From contig OMXX01000144.1 of the NCBI GenBank assembly GCA_900315105.1, positions 1 through 9,297 of the forward strand: a DNA stretch of 9,297 nucleotides, given 5' to 3'. Below are positions 1 to 7,047 of this stretch, in pieces; the first letter of the stretch is position 1, and each line of letters opens with the position of its first letter. Under the pieces are notes generated by a model that saw only the letters and a program-made list of their open reading frames with translations, searched no databases and was not told the origin of the DNA. The position numbers were made by a program, and so were the translations under genes. This DNA comes from an uncultured Prevotellaceae bacterium (lineage in GTDB: Bacteria > Bacteroidota > Bacteroidia > Bacteroidales > Bacteroidaceae).

Positions 1-49
1 AATTACAGACAGCTTGCCGTATTCTATCTTCTTTATTTCCATAGTTCAT
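1..49 (-). CDS. Start of a further operon gene, cut by the window edge
   Basis: A minus-strand ATG at 49-47 overlaps the TGA stop of the HNH gene in the arrangement TGATG, a classic translational coupling. The frame stays open to base 1 and gives MNYGNKEDRIRQAVCN, so only 16 codons are visible. This is too short to recognise a family. The coupled start suggests it belongs to the same operon as the HNH nuclease and the methylase/helicase genes, and could be another part of that system. It could be a chance ATG, but a start exactly at the preceding stop in an operon with equally tight junctions makes a real gene more likely. No function is assigned. Confidence 0.6.
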   Translation of the reverse strand, partial: MNYGNKEDRIRQAVCN

Positions 50-636
50 CAGTCCTTTTCAACTTCAAACTTCTCTGGCCAATAATCCTCTGGCTGTGGA
101 AAATCAGTAGGAATATACCGCCAGTTGAATGGTAAGTCCATTGCATCCATCTCTTCCGCATGCTTATTCATCAAGCCGTTCTCTACGCAGTAAAGATAGA
201 TGTTTTTGAGGTAATGTACCATCACATTAACCGGTGGCCAGCATTCTCTGATGATGAAGTACCATTGAAACAAATCCATGTTCCCCTTGGAAGAATTGCA
301 CGATTTGCAGACCATGATGATATTGTCCATCTCGTTGGCACCGCCCTTGCTCCTTGGAAACACATGGTCTTTTGTCAACTTTGATGGTTCTACCTCCTGG
401 CCACAGTACCAGCAATAGTTATTGTTTCTTATCTTCTCGATATTGAACTCAAAGAGGTCGTGGATATTCCAACGCCCATCTTTATAAGCCTTGAAAGCCT
501 TGGCGCGAATCATAAAGCACAGGCGGTCATACCTTGGCTTACCTTCCTTTAATGCCACAAAAAGCATCTGAAGATTGGCGTAAGACCAAAAAAGGTACTC
601 ACCGAAGTTCGCGTATGTCCGTTCCTTCTTTGGCAT
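49..636 (-). CDS. HNH endonuclease (small, single-domain)
   Basis: A 195-aa protein with a clear zinc-stabilised HNH nuclease core at about residues 72-120. CxxC lies at 75/78, the catalytic-type DH at 90-91 is followed by PRSKGG at 94-99, Asn residues sit at 101 and 105, CxxC lies at 110/113, and NSSKG follows at 114-118. This beta-beta-alpha-metal layout is typical of HNH enzymes that nick or cut DNA. The N-terminal 70 residues are basic and aromatic, and the C-terminal 70 are Trp/Pro-rich with no motif I recognise. The start at 636 lies 11 bp after the stop of the helicase-methylase gene, so it is co-transcribed with it. In this context it may be an effector nuclease of the restriction-like system. 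A free-standing HNH of homing type is the alternative, but the tight operon position argues against that. HNH identity is seen directly; the defence role is inferred. Confidence 0.9.
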   Translation of the reverse strand: MPKKERTYANFGEYLFWSYANLQMLFVALKEGKPRYDRLCFMIRAKAFKAYKDGRWNIHDLFEFNIEKIRNNNYCWYCGQEVEPSKLTKDHVFPRSKGGANEMDNIIMVCKSCNSSKGNMDLFQWYFIIRECWPPVNVMVHYLKNIYLYCVENGLMNKHAEEMDAMDLPFNWRYIPTDFPQPEDYWPEKFEVEKD

Positions 637-647
637 AGCAATTCTAT

Positions 648-3600
648 TTATGGCTCAAACTCCAACTGCACTGGCTCTTTCGGCATCGGCTTTATCATCG
701 AATCAATATACTTCACCTCGTCTGGCGACAAATCATACTTCTTATACAAATAATCATCAGTCCAAGGATGAGAGAAGTCCTGCATTGGCACGAAATGGTA
801 AACCCCAGACATTGCGTCCTGTGTAATCTTCATAGATGACACAAGAATACGGAACAAACGGGTTTTTAAGTAACTAATGAAGTTCTTGGCTTCATCAACA
901 GAATTGAACTTGGCATAGACGAATGTCTGAGAACAAACAGACATAGGCTCAGCCAGTATTGGTTCACCAAGCACAATCTTATCATTACCAGAGCCACCTG
1001 CCTTGGGAATGAACACCTTTACGGCATCTACGTCCTGGCCGTTCTTGCGAATGTCAGACTTACGAACAAAGCCTATCTTTCTGACGCTGTTTCCCCAATA
1101 GTACAACTTCACATTGAACTCATCCGTCTGCGTATCGCTTACATCGAATGGATTCTTTTTACTGGTTTTGGGGTTGGTAGGAATGCCAAATGGGGTGTCT
1201 GCTGAGATAATCGATTCAACCACACCTAAATTCTCCTTACGGGCTTGAGTCATCACCTTGTCAACTATCTTAGCCAGTTTCGGCTCACGAATAATCACAT
1301 CAAGGTCTTTTAGATTCAGCAACTCTGATTCTGATTTTTCGCCCTTTATAAGAGAGTATTTGCAATCTCCGTCATGCTCAGCATCCATCAGATAGAAGCA
1401 CACACCACCTTTGATTTCCACTTCTTTGGGGAATACCTCGCTTGGGTCGTTGTAGGCAGTCAACGATGAAACTTGACCGCAATTAAGCATTCTTTCGCGG
1501 AACGGGTCAAGCAAATTAGACCTTCCACCGGTAAACCACTTCGATGGAATGATAAGCGAGGAGAAAGTATGTGATATTGTCTTTGCGGCATCGCTGAAAT
1601 CCTGAAAGATTGGCGCATCATTAGTACCGCCAGAACCACCTTCGTCCTGATATGGTGGGTTGCCTACTGCTACTGTTATTCCCATATTCTTCAATTCGTT
1701 TATGATCTCTTCGCCACGTGGGCCAATGAGGTCGTATGAGTTATATTCTTTTTTAATGTTCTCTACCGGCATCTCCAATGCTTCATAAACCCTGCGGGTA
1801 AACTCGTAGGCAATGGATGATGTTGGTATCGAGTAAATTTTATCTTTGTACGTATTGCCAAACTCCTGAATGATAGCCGATGCAAATTCGCCCTCTTTCG
1901 AGGCAATATCAAGGAACTTGGCATCTGAGCCAATACGTTCACGAGGAATCTGCTTGAGCACTTTTCTTGCCAAATCAACAGGAGTTACCACCTCAGATTC
2001 TGACCAACGACCAAACTTCTTCATGGCATTTTCCACTCTTTCTATGGGTGTCTTGCTCTCATCATTAGCAAGGTCGTTGATGTTCTGTATTTTGTAGTCA
2101 AGCTCGCGGAGGACGTTTGGATTCAGATGTTTGAAAAGCAACTTTAGCGTAGCTTTGCTAATAGAAAGATGGTTTGCAATTCGTTTATGATTCTGATTAC
2201 TATCTATTACGTTCAAGATGTCTTGAAGTGACATAACACGCTCCTTTGTGAGGAAGCCAAAAAACAAAATACGAGAATACAACGTGGCTAGTCGCTTCTC
2301 ATAAGAATCATCTTCGTCCTTCTTCTTATTGCCAGTTGTTGAGTCACCATCATCTGTAGGTGGGTTGTCAACATCTCCTAAGTCAATGTCATCTTCCCCT
2401 TCTTCCTGAGTTGGCTTCATCTTCAAACCACCTCTCGAACCTATTGGTTGCTGACGCATAATCTCCTCTCGAAGGGCCTCAATGTCAAGCAAAGAACGAT
2501 CTACAGGAATATCCATCGCCTCGTCAAGCACACTCCTTTCGCTGGAATAATGACGTATGAAGTTCAATATGTCGTTAGGCGTAACCTCCTGAAGTTTGTC
2601 TTTGTTCAACCAGATTACAGGCGATACTTTCAACTCCTTTTCTATACGCTCCAGCAGGTTACGGTTGCCATTGGCATCTGTGTTGATGTCATAAATGTGG
2701 GCACGTAACTCCTGAAGGAAAAACATACGGTCTGGATCAAAGTCAACAAGCAGCGTCTGAGGCTTCATGTTACGCTTGGCAATCTCACCAGTCTCTGTCT
2801 GATAGATTCTGGTGTATGGATTTTGCAGGCGGAAAACTGCCTGGTCATATTCTTGTGGTGATGCTGTTTCTTTCAGATAGAGCATCGTGTCCCATTCTGG
2901 CACCGTTGAACCTGTCAACATTCGTTGAACGGTAAGCGTCAGAGTCTTCTTATTCTCATCCTCGCAATCAGCTATTTTCTTCTTTACAACTTCCAGATTC
3001 CGATAAATGCTTTCATCGTCAACACCTGTAATATTCAGTATCTCGTATTGGGAAAGATTCTTGAAGAGATCTTTGTGATTCTTGATGAGGGATTCCATTG
3101 CATCACATGATGCACGATAGGGCAAAACCATCACAACGTGGTGGCACAAATCACCTTTCTTAATGCGCTCGTTGTCAAGAAATCCCATAACGTTCGCATC
3201 TTCCTTTGAGCCATCAATGACTTGCAAGAAATCAAGGACTTCCTGTTCGTGCTTGAATACAAGGTGCTTGCCTTCATCGTCCTTCTTTAGAGACTGAGGA
3301 CAGAACAATTCACGGAAAGCGGTGGATATGCCTGCCTGTTTCAGCTCCTCCAGTTTCTTTATTGCTGAAGCATTGAGGTTGAAGGCAAACCTTACCATCT
3401 GAGGGAAGCCAAAATATGGATTCTCCCATTCTTCTTTGGTATCAAGGTTTTCTTCGTCCCACTTCTGGCTGGCCTCGATGATGTCTGTAAACTGACAATA
3501 ACTGATAATGTCCTCATCAGTAAACTCACTTCCCATCAGGATTCGATAGGGAGTGCCAGAAAGGTGCAACTGAACTTTGCTTTTCAGTTTGCGTGTCTGT

Positions 3601-4574
3601 TCTATCAAGTCATCTACTGACTCATCATTGTGCTTTTTCTCCTGTTTCAGAATCTTGTCATCAGATGCTTTCGTCAGTATTGAACCGTAGTGCTCGGCAC
3701 GTGCGCCAAAATGGGTCTCGTCAACAATCAGCAGGTCTATCTGCTTTTCAAAAAGCTCTTTGTGGCGCTCCTTGATTTCTGCACTACTAAGGTCTTGAAG
3801 TGTCAAGCACACAACAAGTTTCTGATGTTGCTTTTGGGCATTTGTCAACAGATTGTTGTCGCGTTTTAGTTGTTCACTTGTGACAAACTGATATTCCTCG
3901 AAGTTCTTGAACTTCTCAACGGTTTTCTGCCATTCTCCCTTCACATCTGCTTTTGCAGAAACAACCAATACCAGGCTCGCATTCATCTGCTGAGCGCAAC
4001 ACATAGCAGTAAAGCTCTTGCCGAAACGCATTACAGCATACATCAGCAAGTGAGTACGTTTGTTCTTGATTGCAGTTTGGAATCTATTAATGGCATCCTG
4101 TTGGTTTGGACGGGGAATCAATGGTTTCTCATCGCGAGTATAATGGAAGTCCTCACGTATGCGGCCATCCTGCATCGAATAGAACTGGTAGCGGCCATCA
4201 TTCTTCGTGGCACTATCCGTTATATCATCTATAGCCTCGTCAATATCGTCAGGGATCGCATTCTCGAAAAACTCATTGGAAAAGTACGGCAGATTAGGGA
4301 ACTTCTCTCGCGTAATTCGGCTACGATGCTTCTCATTTAAAACAAACTTGTGAACTTCCAGGTCACGGAAATACCTTTCGTCAACTCTTGCTTCACGCTC
4401 GTAAAGCTTTATTAAGTCTGTAAATCCCTTGTTGCGCCACTCATTCAAACGAACTTCAACAGGGCGATATGTATCACCTATCTTCAAATAGTCAGGCACG
4501 GTGTTTGTCCTGAAAGCGTAGATATGTGGTTCTACACGTCCTATGATGATTTTATCGACTATTTCTGTATTCAT
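648..4574 (-). CDS. GIY-YIG-like / SF2 helicase / Eco57I-type N6-adenine methyltransferase fusion (type ISP- or IIG-like restriction-modification enzyme)
   Basis: A 1308-aa multidomain enzyme. Residues 15-80 match a T5orf172/GIY-YIG-like nuclease: HIYAFRTN, then LKIGDT, the Arg-rich RLNEWR, and a downstream Glu/Asp-rich segment with YFRD. Residues 155-590 form a superfamily 2 helicase motor with Walker A MRFGKS at 182-187, Walker B DETH at 285-288, SGTP at 339-342, and motif VI-like QAVFRLQNPY at 578-587. An acidic linker (about 720-757) and a helical, HTH-like coupler follow. An N6-adenine methyltransferase spans about 850-1075, with EVVTP at 861-865, motif I FLDIASKEGEF at 887-897 and catalytic NPPY at 972-975. 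The remainder (1080-1300) fits a target-recognition domain. The order nuclease-translocase-coupler-methylase-TRD is that of type ISP enzymes, which usually carry an Mrr-type nuclease. The start overlaps the partner gene's stop by 4 bp (ATGA). Enzyme class is confident; the nuclease label is moderately so. Confidence 0.9.
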   Translation of the reverse strand: MNTEIVDKIIIGRVEPHIYAFRTNTVPDYLKIGDTYRPVEVRLNEWRNKGFTDLIKLYEREARVDERYFRDLEVHKFVLNEKHRSRITREKFPNLPYFSNEFFENAIPDDIDEAIDDITDSATKNDGRYQFYSMQDGRIREDFHYTRDEKPLIPRPNQQDAINRFQTAIKNKRTHLLMYAVMRFGKSFTAMCCAQQMNASLVLVVSAKADVKGEWQKTVEKFKNFEEYQFVTSEQLKRDNNLLTNAQKQHQKLVVCLTLQDLSSAEIKERHKELFEKQIDLLIVDETHFGARAEHYGSILTKASDDKILKQEKKHNDESVDDLIEQTRKLKSKVQLHLSGTPYRILMGSEFTDEDIISYCQFTDIIEASQKWDEENLDTKEEWENPYFGFPQMVRFAFNLNASAIKKLEELKQAGISTAFRELFCPQSLKKDDEGKHLVFKHEQEVLDFLQVIDGSKEDANVMGFLDNERIKKGDLCHHVVMVLPYRASCDAMESLIKNHKDLFKNLSQYEILNITGVDDESIYRNLEVVKKKIADCEDENKKTLTLTVQRMLTGSTVPEWDTMLYLKETASPQEYDQAVFRLQNPYTRIYQTETGEIAKRNMKPQTLLVDFDPDRMFFLQELRAHIYDINTDANGNRNLLERIEKELKVSPVIWLNKDKLQEVTPNDILNFIRHYSSERSVLDEAMDIPVDRSLLDIEALREEIMRQQPIGSRGGLKMKPTQEEGEDDIDLGDVDNPPTDDGDSTTGNKKKDEDDSYEKRLATLYSRILFFGFLTKERVMSLQDILNVIDSNQNHKRIANHLSISKATLKLLFKHLNPNVLRELDYKIQNINDLANDESKTPIERVENAMKKFGRWSESEVVTPVDLARKVLKQIPRERIGSDAKFLDIASKEGEFASAIIQEFGNTYKDKIYSIPTSSIAYEFTRRVYEALEMPVENIKKEYNSYDLIGPRGEEIINELKNMGITVAVGNPPYQDEGGSGGTNDAPIFQDFSDAAKTISHTFSSLIIPSKWFTGGRSNLLDPFRERMLNCGQVSSLTAYNDPSEVFPKEVEIKGGVCFYLMDAEHDGDCKYSLIKGEKSESELLNLKDLDVIIREPKLAKIVDKVMTQARKENLGVVESIISADTPFGIPTNPKTSKKNPFDVSDTQTDEFNVKLYYWGNSVRKIGFVRKSDIRKNGQDVDAVKVFIPKAGGSGNDKIVLGEPILAEPMSVCSQTFVYAKFNSVDEAKNFISYLKTRLFRILVSSMKITQDAMSGVYHFVPMQDFSHPWTDDYLYKKYDLSPDEVKYIDSMIKPMPKEPVQLEFEP

Positions 4575-5575
4575 GACAATCTTTCTTTCTTAGCCAGTCC
4601 GTTGTACTTATGGAAATAAATGGGCTCACCAGTGTCCCAATCCATCATCTTAACATAGATGCCGTTGTGCTTATGAATAAGCCCCTTCTTACAGCCAAGA
4701 CAAGGAAACTCTTTTCGAATAACTTCACCTGTCATCAAGTCCTTAGTTTCTTCAACACGAGTATGGCAGCTACGAGGAATAACGAACTTCAAGCCATCCA
4801 TTTGGAAGATATTCCACGAAATGATGTCTGCTATTTCCTTTACCTGCTCAATGGCTGGTTCCTCGCCAAAACGATCTTCATGATAGTCGAAGAACGACAT
4901 CAGAAGATTCTCGCGAGCCAACAATAGGTTATCACCTTGCCACTCAAAACCAAGTGTTCCCTTATAGGCCATCTTAGTCCAATATAGCCAATCCTCATGC
5001 GTAGTGGTATTCTCGTTGACGATGCGTAGTTTTCTGTCGAGCCATCCGATGCGCTTACTCAAATCAGTAATAGCATCACCTGTCACAGTATCATAGCGAC
5101 TTGCCAAGAAGGGAGCTTCGCCGCATGTAATTTCTATCACGCCCATGCTGACATACTCCTGCCAAGTCTTACCTTCAGGAAATTCTACCTTCTCTGCCGT
5201 AGGCGTCCAAAGATGCTTTCCCTTTTCTGTTGTCACAATATTGAATACCGGCTTACGATTGAACCATCTTTCATCAACACCGTTATTCATATTGTTGCAA
5301 ATCCATGAGGGGGTAAAGACCTCAGCCATCTTTTTGGCTCGCAGTTTTCGTTCCTCTTCACTCTTTGCCACACGTGGCTGAATCACATTCTTGTGCTCTC
5401 CTGTAATTAACTCAGGCGTTATATGCTGGAAGAATGTATAGGCATCACCCATCGAGGCATAGTCATCCGTTGCCCAGATGATGTTCTCACCTGTAGTACG
5501 GTCAAGAAGCAGCTTGTCAAGTATGCCGTTTCCCAACCCAAGCAGATAATCCTCTTTTATATCAATGCCGTGCAT
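4571..5575 (-). CDS. Methylase-like 'restriction endonuclease subunit M' family protein, lacking NPPY
   Basis: A 334-aa protein that I recognise as the family often annotated 'restriction endonuclease subunit M', usually about 330 aa. The segment AEVFTPSWICN (84-94) resembles the region before motif I in N6-adenine methylases. EITCGEAPF (148-156) sits where the SAM-binding DPACGSG-type motif I would be. WQGDNLLLARENLL (212-225) and ISWNIFQMDGL (252-262) resemble the following acidic methylase motifs. No NPPY/DPPY catalytic motif is present, so it looks like the front half of a methylase fold. The C-terminus has a possible metal site: CH at 270-271, CLGC at 292-295, and His at 301 and 303. Its stop overlaps the start of the helicase-methylase gene by 4 bp, implying coupled translation and probably a stoichiometric complex. 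It may help bind SAM or recognise DNA; the exact role is unknown. Family membership is confident, function is not. Confidence 0.85.
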   Translation of the reverse strand: MHGIDIKEDYLLGLGNGILDKLLLDRTTGENIIWATDDYASMGDAYTFFQHITPELITGEHKNVIQPRVAKSEEERKLRAKKMAEVFTPSWICNNMNNGVDERWFNRKPVFNIVTTEKGKHLWTPTAEKVEFPEGKTWQEYVSMGVIEITCGEAPFLASRYDTVTGDAITDLSKRIGWLDRKLRIVNENTTTHEDWLYWTKMAYKGTLGFEWQGDNLLLARENLLMSFFDYHEDRFGEEPAIEQVKEIADIISWNIFQMDGLKFVIPRSCHTRVEETKDLMTGEVIRKEFPCLGCKKGLIHKHNGIYVKMMDWDTGEPIYFHKYNGLAKKERLS

Positions 5576-5587
5576 ATACTCTATTTC

Positions 5588-5986
5588 TTATGACAACAAC
5601 TCTGGTATCATTTCTTCAAAAAGACACTCACAGCATAGTTGCTGCCAAGCATATCCTTCTTCTTCTTTAATATCAATGAAGCGTTTATCACCAATGATAG
5701 TATATCCGAAAGCGTTTATACATTGCTCTATCTCAATCTCTTTATAGTGATTCAAATCCACAGAAGCCGATACGACTTCATGAAATGGGCCATCATCCAC
5801 ACGCTGGATATAGTGCCAAAAATGCTCGCTTTCCTCCTTGGCAAATTGTAGGCAATCTGGGTCTGTGCAAACATACGCCGACAAATCGAAAATGCAGCGT
5901 TGCAGCAGATCGTTGTAGCAATCTGTCAGACTGATGTCCGAGTCAGCCACGTATTGTTCTACCAATTCGTGTATATCTTGATTCAT
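5588..5986 (-). CDS. Hypothetical protein, first gene of the restriction-like operon
   Basis: A 132-aa acidic protein that I do not recognise. It has no signal peptide, no membrane segment and no catalytic motif that I can name. It is rich in Asp/Glu and has several Cys residues, including a C-terminal CCEC. The N-terminus looks helical (MNQDIHELVEQYV), with more mixed, possibly beta-containing sequence in the middle (VVSASVDLN, NAFGYTIIGDKRF). The ATG at 5986 is preceded by a TATCTTTG promoter element and an AGGA about 12 bp upstream. It lies 12 bp ahead of the 'subunit M' gene, so it is almost certainly the operon's leading gene. Leading small acidic proteins in defence operons are often regulators, inhibitors or accessory subunits, but nothing here decides between these. 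Confidence 0.8.
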   Translation of the reverse strand: MNQDIHELVEQYVADSDISLTDCYNDLLQRCIFDLSAYVCTDPDCLQFAKEESEHFWHYIQRVDDGPFHEVVSASVDLNHYKEIEIEQCINAFGYTIIGDKRFIDIKEEEGYAWQQLCCECLFEEMIPELLS

Positions 5987-6009
5987 ATTGTTGCGTCCTA
6001 TTTAATTTG

Positions 6010-6017
6010 CAAAGATA
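6010..6017 (-). promoter_or_regulatory. Bacteroidetes-type -7 element of the restriction-like operon
   Basis: On the minus strand these bases read TATCTTTG, an exact match to the TAnnTTTG -7 consensus of Bacteroidetes primary sigma factors. It lies about 24 bp upstream of the ATG at 5986, giving a leader of roughly 20 nt. I see no good TTTG -33 element at the usual 19-21 bp distance, where the sequence is CACG. The promoter may therefore be weak or dependent on an activator. It is the only such element between the upstream terminator and the first gene. Confidence 0.65.
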
Positions 6018-6108
6018 CGAATTATTTTTGAGATAAACGTGAATTGACTCAGAAATTACACATCTTTTAATAGAAAGCACTCTTCTGTTATGATTATAAT
6101 AGCAAACT

Positions 6109-6145
6109 AAAAAGGACTGACAGCTCATTACTGCCAGTCCCCTTT
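6109..6145 (-). terminator. Intrinsic terminator after the HU-like gene
   Basis: GGACTG at 6114-6119 pairs with CAGTCC at 6135-6140, and inside it CAG (6121-6123) pairs with CTG (6131-6133) around a 7-nt loop. On the minus strand the stem is followed by TTTTT, the normal intrinsic-terminator layout. It ends transcripts from the HU-like gene and insulates the downstream operon. The plus-strand side (CCCCTTT) is less T-rich. Confidence 0.8.
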
Positions 6146-6282
6146 GAATGAGAGATCAAAGTTACTCGGTTCGTTATTGCTACTATATCGTCAGCGTAAT
6201 CATCCCAATCTGGTTATTGTGCCCTGATAGATTGATGACTATCCTTAGCAAGTTACGCGACTAAACCGAACGGATGGAGGAA

Positions 6283-6300
6283 GTGAGGGCAATCCCTCAC
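6283..6300 (-). other. Perfect hairpin just downstream of the HU-like stop codon
   Basis: GTGAGGG (6283-6289) and CCCTCAC (6294-6300) form a perfect 7-bp stem with a 4-nt loop, starting 3 bp after the HU-like TAG. No T-run follows on the minus strand, so it is not a normal terminator. It may protect the 3' end of the mRNA. Confidence 0.5.
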
Positions 6301-6303
6301 AGA

Positions 6304-6924
6304 CTAATCTCCTTCGCCTGGTATGGTGGAGCTGTTTCCGCCACCAGTGTCGAAAGAGCCGCTGCCTTGATTGTCGGAGCCACCTTCAGTATCGGCTTCT
6401 GCATCCACGATACCCCAAGCCGAAAGCGGAGTGCGAAGGGTGTACGACTTCTCCTTGCCGCCAATGACCTTCTTGATGGTCTCAACAAGGTAGGCGAACT
6501 GCAAAGAGCACTGATCCTTGAACTTCTTCGAGGTGATTTCCTCGCCCTGGGCATTCTCAGGGATAAAGACGAAGTTCACACCAGCTACCATGTTGTTGAC
6601 GCCCTTCTCCAGGGCTTCCTCGATAGAGGCAGCACCACCAACAACGGAAGTGACTGTAGGACGGAAGGTGCCAAGGCCATCGAGCTTGACGGGCTGACCT
6701 TGTGACATGTACTCTTTCAAGCACTTCACGATACCGGCCAACACCAACTGCATCAGTTCGTAGCTTACCAGCGTACCGCCATGGTCAGCGACGTGCTTGG
6801 CGAAGCCCTTGGTTGACAGCGTTTCCTTACTCTCGGCCTCTGGGTAGTAGCGACCGAACATGTCTGAATCTGGAACGGTGTTCTTTCGCAGATTCACCAT
6901 GAAAGCAATGTTTTCTTTTGCCAT
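6304..6924 (-). CDS. HU-like DNA-binding protein (Bacteroidetes long form)
   Basis: A 206-aa protein of the HU/IHF-like family that is common in Bacteroidales, longer than classical HU at about 90 aa. The N-terminal part (MAKENIAFMVNLRKNTV) and the FAKHVADHG and VLAGIVKCLKEY helices lead to LDGLGTFRPTV at 81-91. That segment corresponds to the HU turn that precedes the DNA-binding arm. Residues 165-206 are a low-complexity Gly/Ser/Asp tail (for example GSGSFDTGGGNSST), probably disordered. The gene looks visibly more GC-rich than the restriction-like operon downstream. It has its own TACCTTTG promoter and a leader of about 55 nt. It probably bends or packages DNA of the element or locus; its specific partner is unknown. 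In Bacteroides such genes often sit near DUF4248 and primase/VapE-like genes, as here. Confidence 0.9.
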   Translation of the reverse strand: MAKENIAFMVNLRKNTVPDSDMFGRYYPEAESKETLSTKGFAKHVADHGGTLVSYELMQLVLAGIVKCLKEYMSQGQPVKLDGLGTFRPTVTSVVGGAASIEEALEKGVNNMVAGVNFVFIPENAQGEEITSKKFKDQCSLQFAYLVETIKKVIGGKEKSYTLRTPLSAWGIVDAEADTEGGSDNQGSGSFDTGGGNSSTIPGEGD

Positions 6925-6967
6925 GATAAAAACCTTTTAATTGTTAAACCTGAAAAACAAATCTCTT

Positions 6968-6982
6968 TACCTTAAATAGGTA
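6968..6982. promoter_or_regulatory. Inverted repeat at the HU-like transcription start region
   Basis: TACCT (6968-6972), a 5-nt spacer TAAAT, and AGGTA (6978-6982) form a perfect inverted repeat. It lies just downstream of the HU-like -7 element, around the expected start of transcription, where a repressor site would be effective. It is short and could be chance. Confidence 0.35.
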
Positions 6983-6985
6983 TTG

Positions 6986-7016
6986 CAAAGGTACGCATTT
7001 TTCAGCAAAAGTGCAA
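6986..7016 (-). promoter_or_regulatory. Bacteroidetes-type promoter of the HU-like gene
   Basis: On the minus strand TACCTTTG (6993-6986) matches the TAnnTTTG -7 consensus. TTG (7016-7014) sits 20 bp upstream at the -33 position. This predicts a start near 6981 and a leader of about 55 nt, with an A/T-rich zone and AAAAGG close to the ATG. Confidence 0.75.
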
Positions 7017-7047
7017 GATTTTGTTCCTTCTCAATCTCCTTATCGGG

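Larger units (their letters stand above)
5987..6303. other. Intergenic stretch between the HU-like gene and the restriction-like operon
   Basis: This 317-bp gap contains, in minus-strand order, a hairpin just after the HU-like stop, a strong terminator, and the operon promoter. Minor structures are an imperfect TTATGATTATAA palindrome at 6088-6099 and a direct AAGTTAC repeat at 6159-6165 and 6250-6256. A GATAG/CTATC inverted pair lies near 6227-6243. I find no convincing protein gene, tRNA or attachment site. In many Bacteroides loci an amidase gene follows this type of HU-like gene, and none is seen here. Confidence 0.6.

Noticed and set aside
335..351. Plus-strand TTGGCACCGCCCTTGCT, a good sigma-54 promoter match
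   Set aside because: It lies inside the HNH gene on the opposite strand, with no plus-strand gene downstream. It is treated as a chance match within coding sequence.
3870..4340. 156-codon plus-strand open frame
   Set aside because: It is antisense to the conserved helicase motifs of the large enzyme, has no promoter and its protein looks random.
5943..6128. 61-codon minus-strand open frame
   Set aside because: It runs through the terminator, the operon promoter and the start of the 132-aa gene, and has no recognisable protein features.
6183..6267. Short minus-strand open stretch ending GMITLTI after the HU-like gene, considered as a small 'smalltalk'-type protein
   Set aside because: Only 6 codons follow its ATG, there is no hydrophobic helix, and it has no upstream start, so it does not fit that family.
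6274..6705. 143-codon plus-strand open frame
   Set aside because: It is antisense to the HU-like gene and arises from that gene's GC-rich codon pattern.
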